From: Moniliophthora roreri | Lineage: Eukaryota > Basidiomycota > Agaricomycetes > Agaricales > Marasmiaceae | Direction of reading: 5' to 3' | Assembly (NCBI GenBank): GCA_001466705.2 | Contig: LATX02000112.1 | Location: forward strand, 868,001-932,000 | Length of the DNA: 64,000 nt | Shown: positions 1 to 10,955 of the stretch, piece after piece | Position numbering within the stretch: the first letter of the stretch is position 1 | How the letters are laid out: the number at the start of each line of letters is the position of its first letter | Made by a program: the position numbers and the translations under genes | Notes under the pieces: model-generated | Database searches by the model: none | What the model saw: the letters and a program-made list of their open reading frames with translations, nothing else | Told to the model about the DNA's origin: nothing

Positions 1-182
1 ACCGAAGCAGCGACCTTTGCCTGCTGAGAAGCGAGGGCATTCTGGACAGCCGGAGGAATTGCGGCCCCCGCGGGAAGCTTAAGACCTTCTGCCCAAAGAA
101 CGCGTATAGCCAGCAAGCCAGAGCGAGGAAGAGGTTTTCCGTCTGGATTGCCTGGAGTTGGGGTCGTCGAGCGACCTGACAT
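1..182 (-). CDS. AGC-family protein kinase (Sch9/Ypk-like), N-terminal fragment
   Basis: Reading leftwards from an ATG at 182-180 gives 60 codons running off the window edge. The peptide has a Ser/Thr/Pro-rich start, then GLLAIRVLWAEGLKLPAG, and ends in a segment with the core NALASQQAKVAAS. This resembles the start of the C2-like N-terminal region of basidiomycete Sch9/Ypk-type AGC kinases, which act in nutrient and TOR signalling. No kinase domain lies inside the window, so the assignment rests on the N-terminus alone. The ATG is the first one after an in-frame stop about nine codons upstream. The gene is divergent from the ABC transporter to its right, with a 1.1-kb shared intergenic region. 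Confidence 0.55.
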   Translation of the reverse strand, partial: MSGRSTTPTPGNPDGKPLPRSGLLAIRVLWAEGLKLPAGAAIPPAVQNALASQQAKVAAS

Positions 183-1323
183 CGCGTCTTCGGCACGGAG
201 ATTGGTCACAGAGGACTTTTTACTCCTTCCAAGCTTCCAAGACATGGTTCGACTGCAGAGAAGAGAGTGATACGATTAGAATGTACTCAGAATTGAAAGC
301 CTGCTTTCGAATTCTGTGCGGAGGTCGATGGAGAATGGTAAGTTGATGAGGTGTGACTTTCCACATAAATTCACATCAAAAATTTTCTTGTGTGATGGGA
401 AAAAATCTCTCGAATTGGTAAGTTGTACCCTAGCTAGGGCCTGGACCTCTCATCCTGTACTGACCCTGCAAGGCTCCGGATCCAAGGCTGGCTGCAAGAG
501 CCTAATGAGCCCGTCAGAGAGTTCAATGCTTCGGTTCCAGATGAAGGACTTGCCCTCTGTAATTGTATGACTCACCTCTTACAAGGAAATTGCCCACGGG
601 TGCGTATAATGTCAGTTCAGTGGGTAGATTTTGACAGATGCCGTGTGGACTCGTCAGTTCAACTGTGCATTCCGTAGCCGGCGATACACGATGCATGATC
701 GGCTGCGATCTTCGTAGCCCGGAATACCGCGTGGAATCGACTTGCAAACTTAGGGCTATCACCATGATAATGACACCTCCCTAACTGTGAAAGCTAATGC
801 AAACCTTTTGTGGCCTGGATCGGTGCAACTTGGCTGCTCTTACGATCAGCATAGAGCAACTTAGTAAGTCTGAGTCAGACCAACAGTTCAGACAGCAGCT
901 GTTATGCTAACTTTGATAGTAGAACGGAACCGCGCATCACCACTGCATGACTCGATTCGATTCGGCGCGATGTACGTGCTTAGTTGCCAGTGAGAAACTT
1001 CTGGCACTAAACATTTTCACAGGATGGTTTAATTTTCTTTGCGCCTATATGAGCCCTTTGTTGCTCGGGGTGTCTGTTGTGTAAGTCATATTACTCACCG
1101 GCGTGAAGGTGCTCAGGGGAGCGCTAGCCATGAGAAACCGGAGAAATTTTCTCAAGACATAAACGCTCGGCCCGTTTGTCAATATAACTTACGTTGTGTA
1201 GCCGTCAGGTACCGCATGATGCATACTTAAGTCAAAGGTCCTCGTGTGTTGGTTTTCTGGGACGGCTCCAAATCCTTACCTTAATTCGCGGTCTATACCG
1301 CTCCTTTTCTGTTCTAATCCACC
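183..1323. other. Intergenic region between divergent kinase and ABC transporter genes
   Basis: About 1.1 kb lies between two divergent start codons. I see no convincing open frame; short open frames here have no recognisable motifs. It presumably holds both promoters. A TATA-like CTATACC lies about 35 nt before the ABC transporter ATG, too close and too weak to call. No repeats or RNA genes were seen. Confidence 0.4.
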
Positions 1324-4300
1324 ATGTCGGATTCTCGACCTAGTTCCTCGGACGAGAAACACACAGTAACCGACCATCATGTTAACTCAGAAAAGATTGA
1401 CACCGATGAAAAGCTACCCGCGAGAACTGAAGAGTCGAAAACTGAGGAGAAGGATGGGAAGGAGGTACAGCCAGTTTCTTTCGCCCAATTATTCAGGTGC
1501 GCCCGTGCTCGGTCTTGTTGTATCAAACTTGAAGTTGAATGATTCTGATAGATTCTCAACCAAGTTCGAGCTGCTGTTGGATGCCATCGGTCTTGTAGCC
1601 TCCGCAGCCGCCGGCGCGGCACAGGTTTGTTGCAATACCACCTCAATCCAATGAATCTGACGGGAACTCTTTCTAGCCGTTAATGACATTGCTATTCAGT
1701 AAATTGGTCAATGGATTTGTAAGGTTTGGGGAGATCGTCGAGTCCATGCAGAGCAACGATCCGGCTGTGGCAGCACGGGCAACACTTGGACTTCGCCAAG
1801 CTGCTGCAGACTTTCGTCACGATGCCGCAAATTTAGCCATGTGGCTCGTCGTTATCGGTGCGTCGTTCAGGTGTACTAGCTGGGTCGTATGGCTCACCCT
1901 CAGTCAAGGCTGCGGAATCTTCCTCGCCACATATATTTACATGTATTTCTGGGTCTATACCGGCGAAGTAAATGCGAAACGAATCCGAGAGAACTACCTA
2001 AGAGCCGTTCTTAGACAAGACATTGCATTTTTCGACAACGTTGGAGCTGGTGAAGTGGCAACGCGTATCCAAACCGACACTCGTGAGTAGTCAAGTACAT
2101 ATCAGTTTCCCGTACTTAATGGTTGTTCTGCGCAGATTTGGTTCAACAAGGCGTTTCAGAAAAGGTTGCCCTCGTCGTCAACTTCGGCTCGGCGTTTATC
2201 GCCGGTTTCGTCTTGGCCTACATTCGTTCATGGCGTCTCGCTCTTGCCATGTCTTCAATCTTGCCTTGTATTGCTATCGCTGGAGGGATAATGAACAAAT
2301 TTGTCTCCAAGTACATGCAGTAAGTTTACTACTCCCATAAGGTTTGCAGGTGCTCTATGATGACTTCAATAGACAATCGCTCAAGAACGTTGCGGAAGGA
2401 GGCAATTTGGCTGAGGAAGTCATTTCGACCATTCGAACCGCCCAGGCTTTCGGGACTCAAAGGATCCTTTCGGGCATGTACGACAAGAATATTGAGCAAG
2501 CTCGAATTGTTGACTTGAGAGCCGCGGTTGTCCATGGTATTGGTCTTGCCGTATTCTTCTTCATCATCTACTCTTCTTACGCGTTGGGTATGTCGTTTCT
2601 GTATATCTTCTCTTCGGCATCTTGATATCCTCTCATAGCTTTCTCATTCGGTATCACTCTCACATTGAGCGGACATGGTGAGCCTTCCATGACGTCTTCC
2701 ATTTTCTCGCCATTTTCACTCATTCTGACGTGTTCTTTAGCTAATGTTGAGATCGTCATCAACGTTTTCATGGCGATTCTCATCGGCTCGTTCTCTCTGG
2801 CTATGCTTGCGCCCGAAATGCAAGGTGTGACTTGACTGGAAACATCACCGACTCTTTCACTTATTCACATTCTTTCAGCCATTACTCACGCCCGTGGAGC
2901 TGCTGCCAAACTTTATTCCACCATTGACCGTGTCCCTGACATTGACTCGGCCAATCCTGACGGTTTGAAGCCTGATCATGTAGAAGGTGAAATCGAGCTC
3001 GAACACGTCAAGTTCAGCTACCCTTCCCGTCCCGGCGTCGTTGTTGTCAAAGAGCTTTCTTTGACATTCCGTGCTGGCAAGACGGCAGCACTCGTTGGTG
3101 CTTCAGGTTCCGGAAAATCTACGGTTATCTCCCTTGTCGAACGGTTCTATGATCCCGCCTCTGGAAGCGTCAAACTTGACGGACGTGACCTCAAGAGCCT
3201 CAACCTCCGATGGCTTCGTTCTCAGATCGGTTTAGTCTCGCAGGAGCCAACTCTTTTTGCCACCACCATCAAGCAAAATGTTGCGCACGGTCTTATCAAC
3301 ACCAAGTACGAAAATGCGAGCGAGGAAGAGAAGTTTGCATTGATCAAGGACGCGTGTATCAAGGCCAACGCGGATGGATTCATCTCCAAGCTCCCGAACG
3401 GCTACGATACCATGGTCGGTGAAAGAGGTTTCTTGCTCAGTGGTGGTCAAAAACAACGTATCGCAATTGCTCGGGCAATTGTATCTGGTACGAGTTCAAT
3501 GATGACAATCTATCAGTGTTTATTCTAACCGTTTTCAAACCAGATCCAAAGATACTGCTTTTAGATGAAGCCACGTCTGCCCTGGATACGCAGAGTGAAG
3601 GTGTCGTACAGGATGCTCTGGACAAGGCTGCCGCCGGTACGTTCTTCCCTGGTACCAATCTACCAGTCGATTTAATGTGATATCGTAACATCCAGGTCGA
3701 ACCACCATCACCATCGCACACCGGCTTTCCACAATCAAAGACGCTGATGTCATCTACGTCATGGGCGACGGTATGGTCGTGGAATCGGGAACTCATAACG
3801 AACTTTTGGCCAATGAGAATGGTGCATATTCCAAGCTCGTACAATCACAAAAATTGCGTGAAGCTGCCGAGGTAACCGACGTTGCCGAAGGAGAAGAAGA
3901 GAAGGGCAAGATCGATGACGTTGAAACTTTCATGAAAGAAGAGGTCCCTCTTGGTCGCAAGAATACCAGTCGCTCTTTGGCCAGTGAAATCTTGGAACAA
4001 AAGCAGAAGGAAAAGAAGGGCGAGGGCGAGGACTACTACAGTCTTTTCTACCTGTTCAGGCGCATGGGAGCTATCAACAAGTCGGAGTGGAGGCACTACC
4101 TCGTTGGCTTCATCTTCGCCTGCGTTACTGGATGTGTTTTCCCTGCATTCGGTGTCGTTTATGGTGAGTTTGCAATTTGTTTCTGTCTTTAATCATTCTG
4201 TTCTAATTAAATGGCCAGCTCTGGCTGTTAATAACTTTTCCACACAGGACCGCGCGGTTCTACGTAAGGAAGGTGACCGCAATGCTCTCTGGTTCTTCCT

Positions 4301-6339
4301 CATCGCTATTGTTTCCACTGGGGCGATTGGGATGCAAAATTACTCGTTCGCAGCTGCGGCTGCCACTCTGACAGCAAAACTCAGATCTCTCAGCTTCAAG
4401 GCCATCTTGCGACAAGACAGTGAGTTATGTCTCGAGCATGTTCAGCTGTGCTGATGCTGACGGCATTGCAGTCGAGTACTTTGACAGAGACGAAAACAGC
4501 ACCGGTAGTCTGACTTCCGATCTGAGCGATAACCCCCAGAAAGTGAATGGATTGGCTGGTATCACTCTCGGCGCGTAAGTGGGTTTTACAATCAGAGAAG
4601 ATTTGAGCCTCAATTTCCCTCTAGTATCGTCCAAGCTGCCGCTACTCTCATCGGTGGTGTTATTGTTGGTGTAGTCTTTGCATGGAAGATTGGCCTGGTT
4701 GGACTTGCATGCACGCCTTTCTTGGTTTGCACTGGATACATTCGGCTTGTAAGTTCCGTGTTTGACTCGGCTGTCTAATGTCTCACTCCTTTCGTTATAG
4801 CGTGTTGTCGTTCTTAAAGACCAACAGAACAAGAAGGCACACGCTGGTTCTGCTCAACTGGCTTGCGAGGCTGCAGGTTCGATCCGAACAGTCGCCTCCC
4901 TTACTCGCGAGGATGATTGTCTCAAGCTCTACAGCAAAAGTCTTGACGAGCCTTTACGCAATTCCAGCAAGACGGCTTTGTGGAGTAATGCCCTCTACGC
5001 CCTCTCGCAGGGAATGGTCTTCTTCGTCATCAGTCTCGTCTTCTGGTATGGTGCTCGTCTGGTGTCTACTCTCGAGATTAGCACCTTCAAGTTCTTTGTT
5101 GGTCTGATGGTAAGTTCGGGGTAGACATCAACTTACTGGGCTGTGCTAACATTGGTCTAGTCCACCACTTTCGGTGCAATTCAAGCCGGAAACGTGTTCT
5201 CTTTTGTTCCAGATATCTCGTCAGCCAAAGGTGCCGGCACCGCTATCATCAAGCTTCTCGACTCCATACCAGAAATCGACGCCGAGTCGACCGAGGGAAA
5301 GAAAGTTGAGGTTTCCAAAACTCGTGGCCACATTCGCTTCGAGAATGTACACTTCAGGTACCCAACAAGGCCTGGTGTCCGTGTCCTTCGCGACCTTTCT
5401 CTTCAAATTGAACCAGGTACCTACGTCGCTCTCGTCGGTCAGAGTGGATGCGGAAAGAGTACGGTGTAAGTGCCGGTTCTATCTGTCTATGTTACATAAT
5501 TCTCATCTTCCGCTTCAGCATCCAAATGATTGAACGGTTCTATGATCCTTTGGCCGGTCATATATATGTATGTTCCCTTGACTTAGAGTAATGCTATTAT
5601 ACTGACATTTTGCTAGCTCGATGATCAACCCATCAACGAGTTGAACATTTCCGAATACCGTAAAGCTATCGCTCTTGTGTCGCAGGAGCCAACACTATAC
5701 GCCGGAACCATCCGATTCAATATTCTGCTCGGTGCGATCAAACCGGAGAGCGAAGTTACTCAGGAAGAGCTGGAAGCTGTCTGCAGAGATGCCAACATTC
5801 TAGAGTTCATCCAGTCTTTGCCCGACGGTTTCGATACGGAGGTTGGTGGCAAAGGATCCCAGCTTTCTGGTGGCCAAAAACGTAAGTCATCAGATCCCGG
5901 TTGTCCTAGTTAATCCACTCATGTCTCTTCCCTTGATTAGAACGTATTGCTATCGCTCGTGCACTTTTGAGGAACCCCAAAGGTGAGTCAGCCTGGTGCT
6001 TCTGAACTAGCGAGTTTATAACTCTCTTCTGCCAGTTTTGCTCTTAGACGAAGCCACCTCTGCCCTCGATTCCAATTCGGAAAAAGTCGTTCAAGCCGCT
6101 CTCGATCAAGCTGCTAAGGGACGTACAACTATCGCCATTGCACACCGTTTGTCGACAATTCAAAACGCGGATCGCATGTGAGTACTGTCAATGTTGTGGC
6201 AAGGCTATCTCTAACCATTATCTTCAGATACTTCATCAAAGAAGGACGTGTCAGCGAAGCTGGTACACACGACCAGCTGCTCAGTAAACGAGGAGACTAC
6301 TACGAGTTCGTCCAATTACAGGCACTCAGCAAGAAGTAG
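1324..6339 (+). CDS. Full-size ABCB exporter (multidrug resistance / P-glycoprotein type)
   Basis: This is an ATP-driven membrane exporter of two halves, each with a six-helix transmembrane domain followed by a nucleotide-binding domain. The reading frame is assembled over about 20 short introns from ATG 1324 (after an acidic Ser/Glu-rich cytosolic start) to TAG 6337. NBD1 carries Walker [10 protein letters not shown] near 3093-3122, signature [14 protein letters not shown] near 3436-3477 and Walker [13 protein letters not shown] after 3544. NBD2 carries GQSGCGKST near 5437-5463, LSGGQK split by an intron at 5882, [12 protein letters not shown] and the switch [28 protein letters not shown] in the first TMD is the usual coupling-helix region of fungal ABCB proteins. 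Both halves keep every catalytic motif, so the gene looks functional. Substrate cannot be told from sequence; relatives export drugs, toxins or a-factor-like peptides. Confidence 0.93.
1858..1908 (+). other. 51-nt probable intron that is open in frame (ABC transporter)
   Basis: This segment starts GTGCGT, ends AAG and is a multiple of three with no stop. Removing it yields [15 protein letters not shown], matching the spacing usual in ABCB TM helix 2. Keeping it adds 17 residues inside a membrane helix. I take it as an intron, but an intron-retained protein would still read through. Confidence 0.6.
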
Positions 6340-7521
6340 ACCTTCGCCACCTTGCACTATTCTTATTTTTGGATTGTCTGCTACTTAGATACCCGCGGGA
6401 TAATGATTGGTGAAATAAGTCAAGGATTTATGGATCATGTACATTTACGACTTCTACGTTCGCATTTGCAGACCCATCTCATTTTACATACCACATAGTT
6501 ACGACTGCATTTTTGTTACTACCATCCTACACCACTACTAATATAGATGCTCTTTGAGTACCTCAAGAGTCGGCAGTCCTTTAGATTAGACATTAGGCAT
6601 TCGTTGGGTAGACGGTACGTAGCCTGGTACTATCAATGGACTAGTAAATGTACTTAGGTCGGACTAGAAATGATAACGTCCTTGTATTCACACACCACAA
6701 GTTTATTTTACATTTTTCATATCACGTCTCAAAAGCTATCAACTCAAATGTAGAGCTTTTTACAATGCTTGAAGCTTGACTTTGCTTGCACCAATCATGG
6801 GTGTCAAAATTGCCCAATTTTTAGAGCAGGCCAGTTGGCAGGTAGCTACAAAATTTAGTACAGTTATTTGACTATGGATCTTGGGCACTTTTGGAAGAAA
6901 AGTGAGGTGTGATGATGAAGGAGGTTGAAAAGGTGCAAGCACAGTGCCTACACCTCTAGTCCTTTTTGAAGGTCTCTACCAGTGATTCTTGTTATTAGGT
7001 AGCATCTACTCTCAAAATCTGAAACATACATAGCTGAAAGGTTTAGTATGTGAAGAACATGTGTAAAAATTCTGAGAGGAAAGGCAATGAATTGAAAAAG
7101 TTTAATGGTAACAACATTATCGCACAAAACTGCAAAAGGTTATAACCCATCTCCAGGGGGTTATAACCCAGGTCCCCTGTGGTTATAACTTGTTCCGGCA
7201 GTTATTGTCATGAATTGGTGATTTGGGAGATTATGAGAAGTCAGATCAAATGTCCATTAGTAAGAGTAGGTACAGGTTTTATAGTAGGTTTTATGTTTTA
7301 TGTATGAAATATGTATGTAGATTGGCAATTTATATGAGATGACACTGAGAGATGAGGCATGTGAGATAAATATGAGAAAGGCTGAAATGAGTCTGAGGAT
7401 GCAAAACACTATTTCATGACACTCTCCTGCAGACAAGGACTCACATGGCATAATGATTTGCAAAATTTGAAGTTGGTGTAGCCTGAGTTGTGGAGCTGTC
7501 ATTTCTTCTGAGTCTGAGATA
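6340..7521. other. AT-rich intergenic sequence with three GGTTATAAC repeats
   Basis: This holds the 3' flank of the ABC transporter and then AT-rich sequence with no gene I can support. Between about 7138 and 7192 the word GGTTATAAC occurs three times at intervals of about 20 nt, separated by GC-rich spacers. Towards 7260-7520 it is probably decayed downstream sequence of the copia gag remnant, with reading frames broken by stops. Confidence 0.4.
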
Positions 7522-8048
7522 CTACTCCAGGTACTGCCCCTCCTTCTTCCCTCCTTCTCTAAAACACTCCTCAATTGTATGGCCCATGTGCCAGCACTTT
7601 GGATTTTTGCATTGGACCATCCTCACATTAGCCACCAGCACCATAGCTTCATGTCCCGCAATAGTTGGTACTCCCCCAGACTCTGGATGCCCATCATCCA
7701 TCAAATTCTTTGCCTTCCATACGATCCTAAGTTCAACATCATCCACTTCTAATTCGTCTTTCAATGACTCCAGATTTGTAATGAGATCACCAAAGCTGGG
7801 GTGTTCCGCAATAGAATTTAGCATGATGGCAACAATCTGTGTGCCACTAGGTTGGTTGTTATGGATTCGTTCAAGGTCATTGGCCAGGGATCGGGTCCAC
7901 TCCATCACTATTGTCATCTCCTCTCCTCTATATTTCACATTCAAGAATTCCCTCCACATCCTAACAGCCACTCCCACTCCCAACCCTCCAAATATTGCCA
8001 TCAGATGAGCCCAAAGTCCCACTGGATCTTCATCAAATCCCTTGGCAT
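7522..8048 (-). pseudogene. Ty1/copia-like retrotransposon gag remnant
   Basis: A 166-codon open frame on the minus strand looks like fungal copia gag. It contains a UBN2-like helical region (WRDFLNVKY-type segment WREFLNVKY, then RSLANDLERI) followed by a zinc knuckle CKNPKCWHMGHTIEEC with C-x4-H-x4-C spacing, and then the EGGKKEGQ tail typical of agaricomycete copia gags. It lacks a proper start, being interrupted upstream by a hAT end at 8049. No protease, integrase or reverse transcriptase follows below 7522, where the frame is lost within about 60 codons. It is a truncated, non-mobile fragment. Confidence 0.7.
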
Positions 8049-8475
8049 TAGTGTAGGTGGCAAAACTCGCTGGAGCTGATATTGCCTGGCAATATCCGCA
8101 GCTGGCAAAACTCTGACTGAACTTTGTTTTCAGATTGAATCAACACACTCTGCGGCACTTTCTCTTCGTTGTTCAATGATAATCTCTCTATTCTACTGCT
8201 ACACAATGTCTGAAATTGACCAACCTGTGCCTGTCTGACCACCTTCCTGCACCACCTCAATAGTCTCAACATATGGGGTAGGTACTATTCCATCCAGTGC
8301 CTTTTTTATTTCATCGAAGTTGAAAATTTCTCCCTGTACCAGAGAAGGACCTGAATCTCCTGCTTCATCAGTCACCTCCTCCATCATCTCCTTTTCAAGC
8401 TGCTCAAAAGCATCTTCAACAGGATCTTTTTCAATTTCACCCTGAGAAGAATTGAGATTGCTGTCGTCAGTATCA
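8049..8475. mobile_element. hAT element, left-end fragment (copy 1)
   Basis: It begins with the terminal sequence TAGTGTAGGTGGCAAAAC at 8049-8066 and continues as a close but not identical copy of 8621-9074: scattered substitutions plus an indel of about 20 nt near 8085. It encodes on the minus strand the same transposase C-terminus (GGQTGTGWSISDIV at its end). It stops at the N at 8476. It sits at the upstream edge of the copia gag remnant. No target duplication can be assigned because its other end is missing. Confidence 0.65.
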
Positions 8476-8476
8476 N
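8476..8476. other. Single N: contig join or gap
   Basis: One ambiguous base separates the hAT copy-1 fragment from the 3' part of the Plavaka transposase. Coding sequence is cut off on both sides: the transposase C-terminus of hAT copy 1 on the left and Plavaka after PMEFL on the right. The N therefore probably stands for missing sequence of unknown length, not one base. Confidence 0.75.
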
Positions 8477-8620
8477 ATAGGAACTCCATAGGCCTTGGTT
8501 GAGAAGAGCGTTGAAGACCATGCTTGCGGTATGATACTTGTGCATGAAAGATGCCCAGGACATGTGTGTACCAATATGGATGAGCATCTGGATTCTCCTT
8601 TGTTTCGGGTGAGTGTACCA
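8477..8620 (-). pseudogene. Plavaka transposase, 3' segment beyond the hAT insertion
   Basis: On the minus strand this reads VHSPETKENPDAHPYWYTHV followed by LGIFHAQV and, after a break, PMEFL. HPYWYxxVLGIFHA is a conserved block in the C-terminal half of agaricomycete Plavaka transposases. It continues in frame from 12062-12108 if the 3.4-kb hAT element and one copy of the 8-bp duplication are removed (KCTVMV then HSPETK). It ends at the N at 8476, so the Plavaka C-terminus is not in the assembly here. Confidence 0.75.
8613..8620. repeat. Target-site duplication, left copy (GTGTACCA)
   Basis: This 8-bp word directly precedes the left hAT terminus and matches GCGTACCA at 12054-12061 at 7 of 8 positions. 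Eight bases is the hAT duplication length. Confidence 0.8.
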
Positions 8621-9432
8621 TAGTGTAGATGGCAAAACTCGCTGGGGCCAATATCACCAGGCAAAATGGCAAAACCATTTTGCCCAGCAATATCTGCAGC
8701 TGGCAAAACTCTGACTGAACTTTGTTTTCAGATTGAATCAACACACCCCGCAGTGCTTTCTCTTCGTTGTTCAATGATAATCTCTCTATTCTACTGCTAC
8801 ACAATGTCTGAAATTGACCAACCTGTGCCTGTCTGACCACCTTCCTGCACCACCTCAATAGTCTCAACATATGGGGTAGGTACTATTCCATCCAGTGCCT
8901 TTTTTATTTCATTGAAGTTGAAAATTTCTCCCCATACCAGAGAAGGACCTGAATCTCCTGTTTCGTCAGTCACCTCCTCCATCATCTCCTTTTCAAGCTG
9001 CTCAAAAGCATCTTCAACAGAATCTTTTTCAATTTCACCCCAAGAAGAATTGGGATTGCTGTCGTCAGTATCAAGGGGAGGTTCCCAAGTCAGGCAGGAC
9101 TCAAGTTCTTGAGTAACAGTGCTGGTTATTGCTGGGCTGTCTTTCGCATGCATATGTGCATGTTTACAGTGTGTAGACTTCCCTGCTGCCCTATTCTTCT
9201 CCCAAATCTCCCAGTCGTAATGGTTTCGCAGTTTGGCCAACTTCTCGAAGGTTGGAGTTGACAAGTTGTTACGTTTTGGTGTCTGGACACCGTTCAAGTG
9301 GGAGAATCGCTCGATCTCAGCGGCATGAGAAACAATAGAGTGAATGACAATAGCGAGTGCTTTGAGGGGATGGCTTTTTGTGTTGATTGGTAGTCTCTCC
9401 CACCATTCCTTTGCTCTACCTGTACCACCTGT

Positions 9433-10193
9433 GAATGGTTCTTTGCAGTGGTAGTAGAGCTCAATGTCCTTCTTCAGTACTGTAGCTTCTTCAAAGGACC
9501 AATTCCACTTCTTCGCGAGGCTGAGAGCGGTATTGGTGATATCCGTGAGAGTGAATTCAGCCTGTTTTGAGATTGCGAGTCAGCAACAGAGAGGGTGAAG
9601 GAAAAGAGCAAGTTTATGTACTGAAGTTGTGATTTTGTGGAACTGCCTGTCGAGGACACATTGTGCATGTGCAAGGAACTCCTCATCCTCATTATTGTCA
9701 CAGGATATGGCAGCAAGGGTGTGGGCACAGCTGAGGAGCTGTAGCATGCAGTCTGCAAGTGTGCTCTCTTGAGACTTACAGTTCCCAATTGCATCAACAA
9801 AGAGTTTTACCACCTTCATCACCTGTGATAGATACTGCCAGCAGTCCTCATTAGTGAGGACTATTTGTATAACCTTGGCAGAGACAACAGATAGACCCCC
9901 AGATGATTTCATTGCATTATCTCGGAGGCATATAGCCCCAAGAGGTCTTTGGTGAAGAAGCACACTCAATGCAAGAAGGATAATTGCATACCAGCATGAC
10001 TCACAATTCTTCTTCAAGCCTCATGTGATCTTCACTTTACAAGCCTCCTCTTTTAATTGACCTCCCCAATAATGTGAGTTATTGAAGAAGGTCACAACTG
10101 TATTGGCCTTTCCAAGTGACTTCTTGACAGGTGCATATGAGCAGATCTCTCCGACCAGGGTGTTCATCTGGTGGAGAAAGCATGCAAGAGTCT
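9433..10193. repeat. 761-nt direct repeat, first copy (probable assembly artefact)
   Basis: Sequence from GAATGGTTCTTTGCAG to CATGCAAGAGTCT recurs at 10195-10955 with a constant offset of 762. The predicted peptides of 108 and 145 codons in each copy are identical. The copies are separated by exactly one N. Confidence 0.85.
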
Positions 10194-10194
10194 N
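10194..10194. other. Single N between two identical copies (unmerged contig overlap)
   Basis: The left contig ends and the right contig starts with the same 761 nt. Joining them with one N instead of merging the overlap produces exactly this pattern. Deleting 762 nt would restore a single-copy transposase exon. Confidence 0.85.
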
Positions 10195-10955
10195 GAATGG
10201 TTCTTTGCAGTGGTAGTAGAGCTCAATGTCCTTCTTCAGTACTGTAGCTTCTTCAAAGGACCAATTCCACTTCTTCGCGAGGCTGAGAGCGGTATTGGTG
10301 ATATCCGTGAGAGTGAATTCAGCCTGTTTTGAGATTGCGAGTCAGCAACAGAGAGGGTGAAGGAAAAGAGCAAGTTTATGTACTGAAGTTGTGATTTTGT
10401 GGAACTGCCTGTCGAGGACACATTGTGCATGTGCAAGGAACTCCTCATCCTCATTATTGTCACAGGATATGGCAGCAAGGGTGTGGGCACAGCTGAGGAG
10501 CTGTAGCATGCAGTCTGCAAGTGTGCTCTCTTGAGACTTACAGTTCCCAATTGCATCAACAAAGAGTTTTACCACCTTCATCACCTGTGATAGATACTGC
10601 CAGCAGTCCTCATTAGTGAGGACTATTTGTATAACCTTGGCAGAGACAACAGATAGACCCCCAGATGATTTCATTGCATTATCTCGGAGGCATATAGCCC
10701 CAAGAGGTCTTTGGTGAAGAAGCACACTCAATGCAAGAAGGATAATTGCATACCAGCATGACTCACAATTCTTCTTCAAGCCTCATGTGATCTTCACTTT
10801 ACAAGCCTCCTCTTTTAATTGACCTCCCCAATAATGTGAGTTATTGAAGAAGGTCACAACTGTATTGGCCTTTCCAAGTGACTTCTTGACAGGTGCATAT
10901 GAGCAGATCTCTCCGACCAGGGTGTTCATCTGGTGGAGAAAGCATGCAAGAGTCT
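10195..10955. repeat. 761-nt direct repeat, second copy
   Basis: Second copy of the segment at 9433-10193. After 10955 the sequence continues into the upstream transposase exons, whereas copy one is cut at the N. This fits an overlap of two contig ends and not a tandem duplication. Confidence 0.85.

Noticed and set aside
9433..10955. Tandem duplication of a transposase exon as a biological event
   Set aside because: The copies look identical and meet at a single N, which points to contig overlap.
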